From NCBI GenBank assembly GCA_964036155.1, contig OZ038423.1:12973249-13037248 (forward strand): 64,000 bases of DNA, written 5' to 3'. Both the position numbers and the translations under genes were made by a program. Of this stretch, positions 41,542 to 55,600 are shown piece after piece. A model generated the notes under the pieces. That model made no database searches. It was not told the DNA's origin and was given only the letters and a program-made list of their open reading frames with translations. The first letter of the stretch is position 1. Each line of letters starts with the position of its first letter. The DNA comes from Diploscapter coronatus (lineage: Eukaryota; Nematoda; Chromadorea; Rhabditida; Rhabditidae).

Positions 41542-44500
41542 CTAATTTCCTATGATCACCGGTGCTCCGCCGTTGGGGGGCTGCTGTTCGTTTTGGGGCT
41601 GCGGAGCATTTGCAGGGGCATTCTGAGGGGGCGGAGCTTGTTGAGGTCCGGCAGCTTGCGGTGCGTTCGGCGGACCGATCTGGGGAACAGCGATGGCCGC
41701 GGCGGAGTTTTGACCTGAAATTTGCTAAGTCATGAAATTTCATGTTTTAAAAATTAATTTTTTTCCGAAGAAAATGATTATATATAATACCTAATTCAGA
41801 AGTGTTCCGTTTCAAGAAAATATCCTACTCTTTTCATGACAAGTTTCAAGAGAAACCAAGTTCTCTATCAAAAATAAATTCATAATCCGCGCACGTGATT
41901 TAGGCGGAAGATAATCGTTAAAAAGTTATTTAAAACTTCAAAAAGAAAAAAAAATGTGTTTTCTCACCGGGAGTGGCGTCGAGGAAGTCCCAGATGAGGA
42001 TGGTGTCGTCGTGAGACGAGGAGACGATTTGGAAGTCATCGAACTGTAGTCGGAACACGCGACCCGTGTGTTGCTGAAAAGACTTTTTTGTTGTCTTTCA
42101 TCTTCATAAAGATAAAATGTTGATATTGAAGGAAAGCAGATTTTTGTTTAATTTTAAAAGATAATAAATAATGTTGATGATAGAAAAAAACTTATTTTTC
42201 ATATTTTTATTGTTTTATTTTATCTTCCCATTTCCACTAAACCCCCATTCTTTTCCATTTCTTATGTCTTCTTTCCTGCGCGCACGCTCCCTTCTTTCGC
42301 ATTTTTTGTTTGCGCTATTTTTTATTACTTTATAGATCGAAGAAATGAAGAGAGTCTAGAGAAAGAAAACCTCTCTAAGTAGTTCTTTTTAAAGAGAGGG
42401 AACACCTTAGGAAATAAACATTTCTCTATCTCCTTCTCTCTAAAAAATTCTACACTATTTCACCTTTCCCTATATCCTTCTTCATACTATTTTCCCAATT
42501 TTCGTGACTAGTTTATATTCACTCTTATAATAACCGCATGTAATACGTAATACACACACGTACATTATTTGAAGTCGATTTTCTCCACAACGTTAACTTA
42601 TTCTCTCTCATCTTTAACCCCCTAATCTGAATTTGTAACTTGTTAAGCAAAGAATTTCGACATTTCAGCCTCTAACCTAATTTCTTTTTCGACTTCTCAA
42701 AACATCAAAATACATTCCCATTTGACCAAGTTTTTATCAGCAAAAGTTTGACCGACAAAGAATGACCAAAATAACTTTGCTACAGTACAAAAAATTACCA
42801 TGAAACAAAGTTTTTGATTTCGTATAGTACGAAAAATTCAATATTTGGCTAGAAAGGTGCGGCTTTTGCGAAAAGAATAAAATCGTGCTTCCCAGAACAA
42901 ATACAGCCTATCACATAACTTTCTAGAACTGAAGTACCTATCATGATATCAAGAATTGCATTATCCTATCGCTTACTATCAAAGTAAATAAAGTCGAGAT
43001 CTATTACTTTTTTGGTCCCGCAATACACTACTTCGAAAGAAAACTTTAGCAAACGTATTGAAAATGTTCATTCAGCAGAGCTATTACGATAATTACAAGC
43101 ATGATCGAGCGTCATAATTATAGTCGATATTCTTGGTATTCATTATTTTTTAATTTTCAACTGCATACTACGAAGTATTACAAGTAAAAAATATCATTTC
43201 CCCCAAAAATGTTCCGAAACCTATTTCAGTTTCCAATCCCCAATTTTTACTTTCATTCCTTTTATTCAAAAATTCTTATTCTTGCGAAAAACATCGTTTT
43301 GAACACATGTTCTATAATGACGTTCCATACTTGAACCACGCGCCATGGTAACCAAGAAAAAGCGTAGAAAGCGCGAAAGACATTTCCTTTTTCTCTGCCC
43401 AAATTTCTTATTCAAACCTAACCATGTGAAAACTCAAATCACCTTATTATTCATGCTCGACTTCATCAATTTTAATAGAATATAAAACGAGCATTTCAAA
43501 ATAAGAAATAGAATGACCTGATTTTACGAAGAAAAAATAAACAAAGATGTAAATTAGTCCTGATTTCACAAGAACTAAAGAACTCACCACAAGCGTACTG
43601 AGGCAAAGCGCGGTGGACGAAATCCGCGGATCGAGGGCGGCCTGCAGATCCCACACTTTGATTTTGCCGTCGTAAGCTCCCGAAACGATGCGTTTCTCGT
43701 CGAATCGAATGCAGCGAACCAGCTCCTCGTGGCCTTCGAGCACGCGCAGACACAAGCCGGAGTGGATGTCCCAAAGTCTGGAAGAAGTAGAATTAAAAAG
43801 CGCTCAAAATTCTAAGAAAGTATATCATTTACAATTTATAATAACTATCAATTCTCAGAATTTCGGTCAAAAATACACAAATAATTAGTTTATCTCTTTC
43901 TTGATTTTTTTATCAATGAAAATGATAATGTACCTGATAGTGTTATCACTTGATCCGGAGACGACGAGTCGGCCTCTGTATTGGAGACAGGCAATGCCGC
44001 GCTTGTGACCGGACAGCGTGCGCACGAATTCGAGTGAGTCGGCAGACCAGACCTTGAAAAAATAAATTTTAGCTATAAATGAGGATGTCAATTCAAAACG
44101 CGCACTAAAGGAAAATTTTCACACTTCGCTGCGTAAAATTGTGGAACATATACAAACTATGTTTTAGCTATGCTTTAATATTTGATAACTTTTGGATAGA
44201 AATTCTCGAAGCTTATCAGAAATTCCTTAAATTCAATCATATATGTCAAAATATTCACCCATACGGAGGGTCCGATTGAAAACGAATTCACTTCAGTAAT
44301 CTCCCAGATTTTGAAAGGTATTCAAAAATTAGAAAAAAAAACATACCTTAATAGTCCTGTCTCCACTGGCACTGACGATGTATCGATCGTCGAAGTCGAC
44401 GACGTTGACGGCGGCTCTGTGGCCGACCAGCACCCTTCTCATATTGATCTCTCTGGGAGAGACCATGTCCCAAACAGCGATCGAGCGGTCTTTAGAACTG

Positions 44501-47500
44501 AAAATTATTCATGTTTCAAGAAAATAGAATGGTAATGTAGAGAAATCAATCGATATTGGGAATGGGAATACTTTATCTAGGCCAAAAATATCAAATTTGA
44601 AAAAAAAAACTATAAATTTGTGTAAAAAGTTCTCTATTCGCTTGTCCAATGCATGCAACCTTCAAAGAATCTTTATCAGAAAAATTCTCAAAATGTTTCA
44701 GAAAATCTCAGAGTTTTACACAAAATATCTCTAATATTTGACGGAAAGATAAGTCAACAATATCTTCGCCAAAACTGACAGACCATCAGACTTACCACGT
44801 AACCATGACGCCATCGGAGAATCGCAGGTGGAGGACAGCCTCGATGTGGTGGATCATCGTGTTGAGTAACTCACCCGTGTGTACGTCCCACACTCTGACT
44901 GTCGCGTCAGAAGAACCTGCAAAAATCTCATTCTTTTAGAAAAGGAAATGATTTCAATAAAACTGGCATTTTACGATTTTTTTTCTGAATTCTTGGAAAG
45001 TTCATACCATTCATATGCCAAACCTTGGAGAAATAACCATAAAAGTCATCCTCTTCTCTTCTTTGCAACGATAATTTCACATAAAAATGTCGGAACTTTC
45101 CAAATAAAAGTGCATAAACAGCTTTTATGAATTACCCAGAAAAGGCAGTATTTTTCAAATCACGTACCCGAAACAATAACCCGATTGTCGTACTGGAGGC
45201 AGAGAACGGAACCCGTATGGCCTGTTAAAACTCTGGTGCAGGAGAGGTCCTTGCGGTCCCAGATTTTGATGGTGTTGTCGCGAAGACCGGAGACGATTTT
45301 TTCGTCGTCATACTGAAAAGAAGACAATAAATAGTTATTTTTAAAGTAATTCATTCCGAAAACGATGTTTCAAAAATTTTCCCACAAATAGTTTCAAGTT
45401 CAAAAAAATATGACCTATTGCACTTTCGAGAGAAAGTATCACTAACCCTTTAAAATTCTTATGGTTCAGAATGTCCCCTTTCAATTGAAATTCAGTCTTC
45501 TTGTTTTTAATTTCAACATCTGGTCTAGTGCATGGTAATAAGAAAAGCGATAATGAATTTCATCCAACATCATTAAGCCAAAGTACAATTCATAATTAAG
45601 GTACCTGAAGACAATAGACGCCCTTGCTGTTCTCGGATCGGCAGTTGATGCGGTAGAGGTTGAAGTTGCCCGTGCGCCAGTTGTTCTCGATTGTCTGGAT
45701 GTCATTCACGATGTGCGGATACAGCGACCTACAAAGAAAATCAATAAAGTAATAGTAATTCTATTTCAATTGCTAGATAGATAGACTTGTTTACCGCAGA
45801 TAAGATTTACGGAATATTTTACAAAATCAGACCAAAGATTCATCATTTTGGAGCGTATTTAAGTTCACTTGCATGAAAAGTTTTCTTAAACGTTTATCAC
45901 AAGCCGTGCTCACACAATACATTTCTAACATTTCTCCTTCCAACTTCAGAAATCTTGTAACATAATCAAACACTCAATGTCGTATCTTACATCTAGTTTT
46001 TCAACAAAAAATTAAAATTTTCCAACCTGTAGAATTTGTGCATGAGGATCATGAGCTCGTAGGTGCCCTTCAGATTGTCGAAGCCAAGTTTTTTCTTCTC
46101 GCAAATCAGCTGTGCCGCCGCGTCCCTGCTCACCAACACGTATTTCCTCCTGAAATTAAAAAAAAAAGAAATTAATGAAAAATCGGTATTTCAAGATGCG
46201 GAGCTTAAATTTCAAGATTTTTTACTTCGTTAAATCGAAAATCATGAATTGAATATCTTATTAAAAAAAAAAAAGCCTAGTTCAATTGGTATCAGACTGT
46301 TTAGAATCTTTGAATCGTCAAGAACAGACAATTAAATGACTAAATCTAGGAAATTTTGAAAAGTAATTCAGTAATTTTAGTTGAATTGAAAACCGACCAC
46401 TTGCGCTTCTCGGCGAGTCCCCTCCAGAGGTTGTCCGCCCGGACGTTGGCCTCGATGAGCTTTTTCCACATTTGACCTCCTACAATGGCAAGTTTATTCT
46501 TTGAATTCAAAACTAGCATAAACTAGAGGTTTAGAAAATAGGTTTAAATTTTTCCATTAAAACTTACCCGCGATAGCACTTCTCCAATTGTGCGAGACTT
46601 GTTCAGAGCAAGTCAAAGTGGTCGCGTCCACGTTGCCCATGATCAATTCGGCCAGGTTCGCTAAAAAATATGCTTCATGAGAATCGGAGATTGGTTAATT
46701 TCAAATGCATTCTCAATATGAACATGGAAATAAGGAAATAATCGAGAAAGCATTTCTGTAGAAAATCTTCAATATTTGAACCAAATGCGCACAACTTTAA
46801 AATTTACATTCCCGAAAACCGATTTTTCAAAACTGAGTCTTTAATCTTCAATTTTTCCTAAGCTCACGAGGCAAATTGGAGATGAAGTCTCTCTGGAGCA
46901 TGGGACGGATGAACTCATCGATTCGACCCAACTGGAAGTGACCCAACAACGGTAACATTTTCTCCATCAGGTCCATCTGCTCTTCCTCGTTCCATTCTGC
47001 AAATTTCTTTTGTTAAAACCCAGTTACATTTTTGCAAACTCATCGCGTATTTATTTCTCATCATTTCTTCATTCAAACTTTATCTTTTCTACTAAAAATC
47101 AATCAGCAACACACACAGCGCCGCGATTTTGCAGATCTGCTGCAGACTTACTCTGGAACTGATCGAGGAACTTCTCTGCGTCCTGTAGATAGCTCGCGCC
47201 CAGATGGCGTTCGCGGTCCGACTCGCACAGCGACAGATCGGCCAGCAAGCGAGTGGGCGCCGGGGGGCCGAATTGACTGTTCAACTGAAAATAACAAAAT
47301 TAAAACGACGTTTTCTACGACTAGTACGGTATTTCCTTTGTAAATATAGAATGTGTTTAAGGAAGGAGAAACGTCTCCCAAAATCGGCGCGTTTTTGTTG
47401 CTTTCTTATAATTCATTCAGAGATGGAGTATCTTTATAAAGATAATTTTCAGATTGAACATAGAAATTCAGCGCATCAACAAGTAAAGATTTGATCATTA

Positions 47501-50331
47501 AGTTAAATATGGCATTTTGTGAAACTCATAAAATCTGGGTCAAAATCCTACGTCATTCCCTAACAAGTGCCTCCTTATACCACAAAATCCGAAAAGATGT
47601 TTCCACCTCTCAAAAAATCAATAAAACAACGTCATTTCCTCCGAATACACTTGAAATCCCTTTGAATTTTCAGTTGAAGCATCAAGTGGAGATCAGTTAC
47701 AAAATTAGACACGAAAGACGGCAAAAATAGCATCATCGTGCTTAACGTTTTATTGCGTTACGCGCTTTTATGAAATTTGTTGCTTTGTTTAGTCAAAATG
47801 TATTGTTCAACTCTTTCATTTTCCGTACTGCTTCTCTCTAACCCTCTATCTGAAACATTATCTCTCTAAAAGAAAGGCTACAGACGCAGAGACAACAATA
47901 GTTCTATTGTATTCAATACTTCAGCAAATTACTCTCGCTCTTTGTTCTCTACTCGATTTTATCAAAGACAAAAGAAAATCGATAAAACACCCATGTGATT
48001 TGGCGTGATTTTGAAAAGTGTTTCAGAGAGTTCGAAATTACGAAAATTTGCCAGAATTAGTCATCTACTCAGTTTCTTGTCCTCAAAATCAAATAATTTT
48101 AAATGTTCCAAAATTTTTCGAAGCCCTTATCAATTTTCAAAAGTAACGATATCCACTTCCAATTCAATAGAAATAAAAAAATGTTCTAAAATTTCGTCCA
48201 TTTCCGTCATTTTACCTAAATTAATTCTTTTCTTTCTAAACTCACATAAAACCTTATCAAAACTTCCCCTAAATTAATAAGGTCAACTTTCCTTTCCTTT
48301 CGACTTTTCTCGTTAATTAGACCTTATCTCATCCCGCTTTGGACTGATAATAAATTAGTTCTCTTCTCAAAAATGGAATAACAAATTGGCCCAGAGGCAC
48401 GCAACCTAGCACTAAATAGTCGATCATTTTCGGCAGGAAAGGAAAAAGTTTCCCAACTTCCCGGTTAAAAATGGAAAAAAGATTAAATTTTCATTAAGCT
48501 TTAGGAAAAAATTAAAATTCAAAGAATAAATATTTCGGTATAAAATTTTAGTTTTGAAAGTGATAAAAATTGATAAATGCCCAAAATGGTCTGATTTTAA
48601 CGTTTTAGGCAGAAAAGATAGACTGAAATTCTCTTTGCTAGAAAAGGTGGGTGCGTTTCAAAACTAGTTATACACCACGCGTTTTGTCATCATCGAAAAT
48701 TTGTAAATTTCGAAACTACACCAGACGGTTTTCTTATCCTATTCTTCAAAATTGACTAAAAATGGCGCCAAATTTCATAGCGAAAAATTAGATGTAAATT
48801 GGTTAAATCGGAAAGTTTTTACCTAAATTCGAATGTCAATTTGATATACCGGAAATTTATCAGTAATTTGCTAAGCATGTGATATTCGCACTGATAAAAA
48901 TTGATTACCACGCATTTTAGGTCATCACCAAAATAGATAAACATCAGGCAATCCCGCTCTATTTTGATATCAACAAAGACGAAGATGCTCATAAACAGGC
49001 CAAAATCTAGTTCGGAAATCAGAAATCTTATTGAAAAGAAACGAGGCTTCTTTAGAAAACTAGGCTCAAAATGATCAAGTTTCTTATCAGCACTTTGTCT
49101 AAAAATCGAGCATTAAAACCCGGAGTTTTTCAAAGGCTTTTGTTCGAAATGGAGACGTAAAAACCTTAGCGTTCAGAAAAAAAAACGTTTAAAACTTTCA
49201 GTCATGACTGCTAAAAATTGAATAAATGATCGTCCTTTGAGGTATTTCAATAATTAAAATTTTTCAAAATTCAAATAATAAAAGAAATCGGAAATGTTTC
49301 AAATTTTTGAAATCAAAATAATTCCCTCTCCAAAATGCCCATCTCCCCTTCACACAGAGCACAAAGTTTCTCAACAATAATTTGGACTTGCAGAAAATTA
49401 CTTCACAAACAATTTCAAGACGCTCTATTTGTTATAAAGCGCATCTATTTCATGGAAATTTAGCCCATTTGTAAACTCTACCTCCTTTGTCGAGTTTTCA
49501 CAGTCCATAGCCATGTCTTCATCAGTCGATGTGCGCGGTGTGGCAGCCTTCTCCTTGTCCCTCTCCTGTTCGTTCGTCGATCGTGTAGACGTATTAGTCA
49601 GGTCCGACGTCGAGGCTAGCGTCCTGCAAGTTGGAATGTTAACTAGGGTTGCTTTCTTCAGAGAACGGCTTAACGTCAACTTGTTATTGATTTTTACTAC
49701 ATGATTTTCTCAAAATAGTAATCTTTCTAAAAAAAACTGATTGACTTTTAACTAACGTTATATTTCTAAATTACGAAAAATAAGCCACGCACCCGAAGCG
49801 TTTGCTATCTTCCGTATCTTCTTGCTCTTCCCTTCCGACCATCACGATGTCGTCGTCGAGTGCGTACTCGCCTGAAAAATTCAATTGTTTAAAAAAGAAA
49901 AAGCCGCACTTTGAAAAAATCGATTTTTGCAAAAACTCCATACGACTTAAAAAAGTAAAATTGAGTGGGACAGCCTACTCAAATTACTCATTAGCCAAGT
50001 GTTAGGTCTATCAATGGCATCCTCGCATTATAAATGAGCAAACTGACCGGAAATGACACTACTTTTTGTCAATCAAAAGATCGTAAAGTGAACAAATTTA
50101 TAACTACTACTGGCTAAAACTACTAAATTTGGCACCTATTCTATAAAGCCTACACTAAACTTCGAAGTATTTTCAAAAGGGCCCGCAGAATTGATAACTG
50201 AAGTCATTCAATATCAAAGTGTTTTTGTGAAGCCTAACTAACTTTTTTTCGACATTTTGATAAGCTGATAAAATCAGGGTAAAGTTTAGCAATAACTGAC
50301 CGGATGACGGACTTCCACCGTCTCTGCTCAT
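41542..50331 (-). CDS. lin-23: LIN-23/beta-TrCP: F-box WD40 receptor of SCF ubiquitin ligase
   Basis: Sixteen exons give 646 residues: 50331-50301, 49871-49793, 49623-49482, 47284-47152, 46996-46868, 46660-46568, 46479-46398, 46149-46027, 45728-45605, 45312-45168, 44916-44796, 44497-44347, 44052-43934, 43777-43588, 42073-41968, 41714-41542. The N-terminus is acidic and variable. Then a beta-TrCP dimerisation-type helix ([19 protein letters not shown]), an F-box (about 172-230, with [19 protein letters not shown]) that would bind Skp1, and seven WD40 blades (about 312-585), from [16 protein letters not shown] to [15 protein letters not shown]. Beta-TrCP blades read DSGxxS phosphodegrons, for example of beta-catenin and Wee1; LIN-23 limits cell division in C. 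elegans. The last exon adds a Pro/Gln-rich tail typical of LIN-23. A GATTTAG acceptor 29 bases before the ATG may be a trans-splice site. Introns 3 and 14 are 2.2 and 1.5 kb. Confidence 0.96.
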
Positions 50332-52655
50332 TTTGCCCTGGTTTAGTCGACCAGGCGCACCTAAATCAAGAAAATCAGTCATTTTGAAAAAAAACAATAT
50401 AAATTTTATCGATTTTCTCGAGTTTCTGGATCAACAAAAATGATGCGAAACGTTGTAAACACGATGAAACTGATCACTTTGGTGACGTCTTTTTGCAAGA
50501 ATGCGCCTCGCTCAAAAATCGCGTTGTTGTCATTCGAAACTCCGGGAAATATTCGATAATTTTTCGGGAGAAAGAACGCAGAAATAGCGATTTTTGTAAA
50601 GTTCTTCGAGAAAAAAAGTAAGGAAATATTGATTTTGAAAAAAGGCAAATGGTTACAAATTAGCCAACAGATTTTGGTGTTGTTGTTGTTGTTGTGGTAA
50701 CGGAAAAGAAATGATAAGGTTTGTCGTTTGGGGAGAAAATTCGAGGAATATCGATTTTAGGCAAATTTTGGCAAAAATCGATATTGGATCGGCGTTTGGC
50801 GTACCGTCAGAATCCGCTGGAAAATCAGCTAAACGCAGCACGAATCAGGTCAAATTGATAGAGCACTGCGTAGAGGGGTGACTGAGGAAATTGACACTGA
50901 AAAAATGAAAAATCGATGAGAAAAAATCAAATTAATTCTGAGAAACGACAAAAGTTTGCAGTAAAAACGAATCATTTCGATGAGAAAAAGCAAGAAATCA
51001 ATTAGGTTCGTAAGTTTCAGTATTTTTAAACGGCAAAAAAGCATTTTGAAATCAATTCGTCTCAAATACTGGATATAACTGACGAAACCCGACAAATCTA
51101 CTCAAAACAAAATAAAAATTGAGTACTTTCAACGATTCTTATATCGTTTTTGCGGTTATTTTCGATGTAAAATCGCTAAAAATACCCGATAACTGATTGG
51201 CCGAATGGTCATTTATGGAAATGTAATCGAGTTTGATAGGGAAGGCGAAAAGGGGGTAAAATCGACGGGTAACGATGTGGGGTTTTCACCCTGCTGCTGC
51301 ATAGCAGTCTCAGCCCTCCTCTTTCCCCTCCCTTCGCTTGGGAACTAGGCGTGCGCGCATTAGACCCTCCACTCACAGATGACATAGAAATAGAGGAAAG
51401 ACGCAGAAAATCGATAAATAGCCCGAGAAATTTAGAGAGCGCAGAGAAACGAAACGTAGGAAAAGAGTAAAGAAAGAGAAAACAGGAAAATAATAGGGAC
51501 AAATGAGAGAAAAAGAGAAATAAGCAGCAAAGCCCTCAGCACAAGCAGGCGCCGACGAAAGAGCGGGGAAAATAAGAGACGAAAAGAGGCAGGCAGACAG
51601 ACAGACACAGGCGAAAATCGATCTGTAGCATTGGGGGGGCAAGGCCTGGGGAGTAGAATTGCAATTGCGCCGCACGGTTTGTCTGCTACACTACATTTTT
51701 ACGAAGCAAAAGATTCAATTGAACTAAAAGCGTTTTTTTCTCATTTTCTTTCTGATGCAGGATATAAAATAAAGCAAATACGTTTATTTTTCATTGTGAT
51801 TTGTATACAATTTCTGAGCATATACGCATGAAAACTGACCACTTTAAATAAAAAAGATACAAAGAAAATACTGGCAAGATAATATGAAGTATGTGTTATT
51901 CAGAGCACAAAGATTACTGCAAAATACGAAACATATGGGAGGAGAAATCTAAATATTTGAGGTTTCGTAAAATAGTGGATTACGATGATAATTGCTACAC
52001 AAAAGTAATTCTCATAACTACCCGCCTAGTTTATATTTTCTAAAGTTTTCGTTAAATAATACACTGGTACAGTATCTTAAATCAAATATATTGAACTTGA
52101 TCGTTGAACATATTTTCAAGGCCCCAAATCTGATGAAAACTATTCGGTGTTCTTGTACTTGGTTAAATACGTTATATCGGGTTTCGTAATGTGAATATTT
52201 CTTACTAAACAAGATTTACTACACATGATACAGCGTATTTCTTAGGTTGAGCTAGAATTTTAGGATTTTAAGAGAAATCACAATAGCTTTTCAGGTCATT
52301 GGTGATAAAAATCAGGTAAAAGTAGGCAAGTCTTGAAAATTTCAAACTTCATGGTAAAACAATGAAGGATTTCGTTAAATTTGTACGAGCGCATATTTTT
52401 AACATGCCCCCTTAGATTCACAATTTACTGGTCCTTATACGATAAATATTCACTGTTAAGGAATATCTTTGGGGGTAGTCTAAAAATTTGAATTTCCACC
52501 AAAAAACGTCCTCTTACAGTACAAAAATGGCATCACTGGATGGGTTTTATTAGGACTAAAGCGTCAGATCTATTCTTAAAATTTGAGGAAATCGAGAGCC
52601 AAAATATGGGATTTAGTTCAAATATAATGTGCTAAATTTCTGCCGGGATTATGAA
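50332..52655. other. Intergenic region: lin-23 promoter side and REI 3' side
   Basis: Holds a GTT-repeat (about 50678-50695), the REI-type 3' UTR with AATAAA on the minus strand (52546-52551), and between about 51400 and 51640 a tract that is pyrimidine-rich on the gene strand, typical of nematode promoter/leader sequence. A tiny exon-like piece (minus, TTTTCCAG before CGGATTCTGACG and GTACGC, near 50805-50825) could be part of the lin-23 5' UTR. No further coding exon recognised. Confidence 0.5.
52546..52551 (-). other. Polyadenylation signal of the REI/SH3BP5 gene
   Basis: AATAAA on the minus strand about 105 bases past the stop codon of the REI-type gene; a normal distance for a nematode 3' UTR. 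Confidence 0.55.
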
Positions 52656-55600
52656 TTAGCATATTTCATTTCTGCCACTTTGGGACTGCGAGCTTTCATT
52701 GCCGCTTTCTCGATCGACGTCAGATACGCTTCTTTTCAAGAAGGACGAGATGCGATCGGTGGCGTTTTCGATGTCCTGAAATTTGTATGTATTATATTTT
52801 CCAAGATTTATAGGAAAATCACTTTAAGTTTCTATGCACCAAATATGCTATTAGTTGAAGCGCATACAAGCGATATTATTCATTGATGCATTCTTAAGAT
52901 TTATATTCGCAGGTATCCATTGAAATAATTCATATTTTAAAATCCCCTCCACTCTACTGAAAGCTGATGCATACATTTAGAAGTTTCAAGATATTTCTGC
53001 ATACCTGTATCAGCATGGTGTGACTCTTCAGCATCCCCGAAATCGCTTCATCGTCCGTCATACCGATGCCCGACGTCCTGACTGATGCAAGTGAGGAGAC
53101 TTCAGAAGCGTCTGATGGGGTTGTTTGGTTTGACGACGACGCGACGGTTTCTTCCGGAAGCGTGGTGCGGTATGAGACGTCGGTTTGTGAGGGGGCGAGG
53201 CTGAAAATTCTTCTACATTTATATTCGGACTTCCTATGATGGCTAAACTTTAGCATTAATCTATCAACGTTCTTGAAACATTTCTGACAAGGACAAGCGA
53301 TCTTCTCAAACGTTAAATAGATTAGAAGCTTGAAATTTGTATCTCTTTAAAAACTCTAGCAACTTTTACTATTCTTTCGGACTTCCTGGAAAGCTCATCT
53401 TTTTTCTTATTAAAAATATATCTAGCTTTTAAAAATCGGTAAACTTTCCAAGGAGTCTTCTTTCTATGAGGAAAATTTACACAATAGGATGACTCCCTGG
53501 GTTCGGTTCTGCATTTTTGTCATGGTGAGCACCGCCGATCAGCTGCTGAGCCAGAAGGATCACGCCGGAACCGAGCGATCGGGGACGGTTGTGCTCTTTC
53601 GACCATTCCTCAGCATCTTCGCTCATGATCGAAATCAGGACGGGGTCTTCTTCCTGAAATATTCAATGCTATTGAGTTTTTATGATAAGTTAGTTTCTTT
53701 GGATCAATAGCTTTTCGTGATCTTCACTGCGATGATAGAGCTTCTTTCTTACAATCAAAATAGGTTATAGAATTCCTCAAGATTTATAACTTGTTCATAA
53801 ATTACATATCTGTTGATGGCGATGGATCGTGCAATTACAATACTTCAAATAGGTTATGCAAATTTTCAAGAATAATAACAGTTTTTATAAGACCTTCATT
53901 AAGTATAGCGCGACTGACTGTAAATAGTAGTCCAAAAATTATACAAATCCTCACCTTTTCAATTTCGTATCTCCCATCGTCCTCATATGGTGGCGGAGCT
54001 GTGGGGACGTAGGCTGGAGGGTTAGCGGGCGGTGCTTCTAGCCTGCTACTTGACGAGCTCGCCGTCAATGACTGATTCTTGGCCGATGTCTGGCCTGTGG
54101 CGAGATTCGACAGCTGTGCGTGCGATCCTCGGTCCGATGCGAGCGATGCGGCACCGATGCTGCGCTGCTCGTGGATGGAGTCGGAGATACGCTCGAGGTT
54201 CCGCAACGAAGTGTTGTAGTCGGACTTCTTCTGACGGACCTGAAATTCGAAGATAATTATTCTGGCCTAAAAACGTATTCCGTCGACATTTTCTACAGAA
54301 AACTTGATTCCCTTTGAAGTTTCTGGCCTTAGATTCTTTTTCGAGATTTGGTTCGAAAAACTTTATACCTTCGACATTTCCCTCATTTTGACAAAACTTC
54401 TTGCATTTCGTGTTTTAGATATGATCTCGATCGAGAATTGACGTGTTTTTGTAAACTTTCCATATTTCGAAGTCGAGAATAGTCGCTTTTGAGTGTAAAA
54501 GTCGGAGTGTAAAGTGAAATGCTTAATAAAGTGGTACATGATTTTCAATGTGGATATAATATGGCTTTGTTCTAAAACGGAGACATTAATAAGATGGCAT
54601 TTACAATGGGAAAGCGCGTGGAGTGAGAATATTAGAAAATCGTAACAATTGCATAATTCTTTAGGACGAAAGGTAACTTTCCGGAAAAATCAACAAAAAT
54701 TTTCTTCCAAAGTATTTTTCTTGTGCTGTCGAAGAATGGTGCATTAATTTTATCTAATAAATTTTTCATTTCAAATTTCTTGAAACCTAATTATCAAACT
54801 TCGTTAAATTGGCTATTTTATCTTTGGAATATCAACAACGTGTAATTTTAAATTTCATATATATATATATATATATTATCCTAAAATTTTCTGAAGCCAA
54901 TATTACGAAATCATTCGATTTTTTTTATCATATTTTGCCTACGTCAATTAACCCTTTGCCCAAAATCGGCCGATTTATTTATTCAGCTTTCCCTGAATTT
55001 TTCGTCTGACCCCTTAAAATCCAAAATGCCAGTTTTTGCGTGTTTTCGAAATCCCTGTGACGAAATTGCTCATGATATTTAACTTTATCCGAAAATAGTA
55101 AGCAGAAAAATGTCGTGATAGAATTCATTACTCAATTTTTCAGGATATCAAATTTACCTCTGATTCTAGCCTCAGGATGAGCTCCTTCTGTTTTTCCAGG
55201 ACTCTTGTGAATTCTAGCCGCTGTTCGAAGTAATTTCGTGACTTCTTGATGGATGTTCTAAAAAATTAAATAAGGGAGAAAGTGCGAGGTGTCCTAGAAA
55301 AATAAGAAATTTGTGAATTGGGGTATTGTTAATTTTTGTATTACCGATTATCTTTCTCCATCTTCTTAATAGTCTCTGAGAGTTCGTGCATTTTCTCAGT
55401 GATCGTTCGGTGCTCTTCTTCAGCGGCCTTCCTTTCCTGCTCAGCCTCGGACACTCGACGTGTATGATGGTTTAGGACCTGAAAGGACGAAAATTATTTA
55501 TGTTTCATAAACTTTTAGCTCATTTTCTTTTATTTCATGCCTGTTAACACATCGAATTTCATTTCATTAATATCAAGGCTTAAACTATCCTATATTTTGA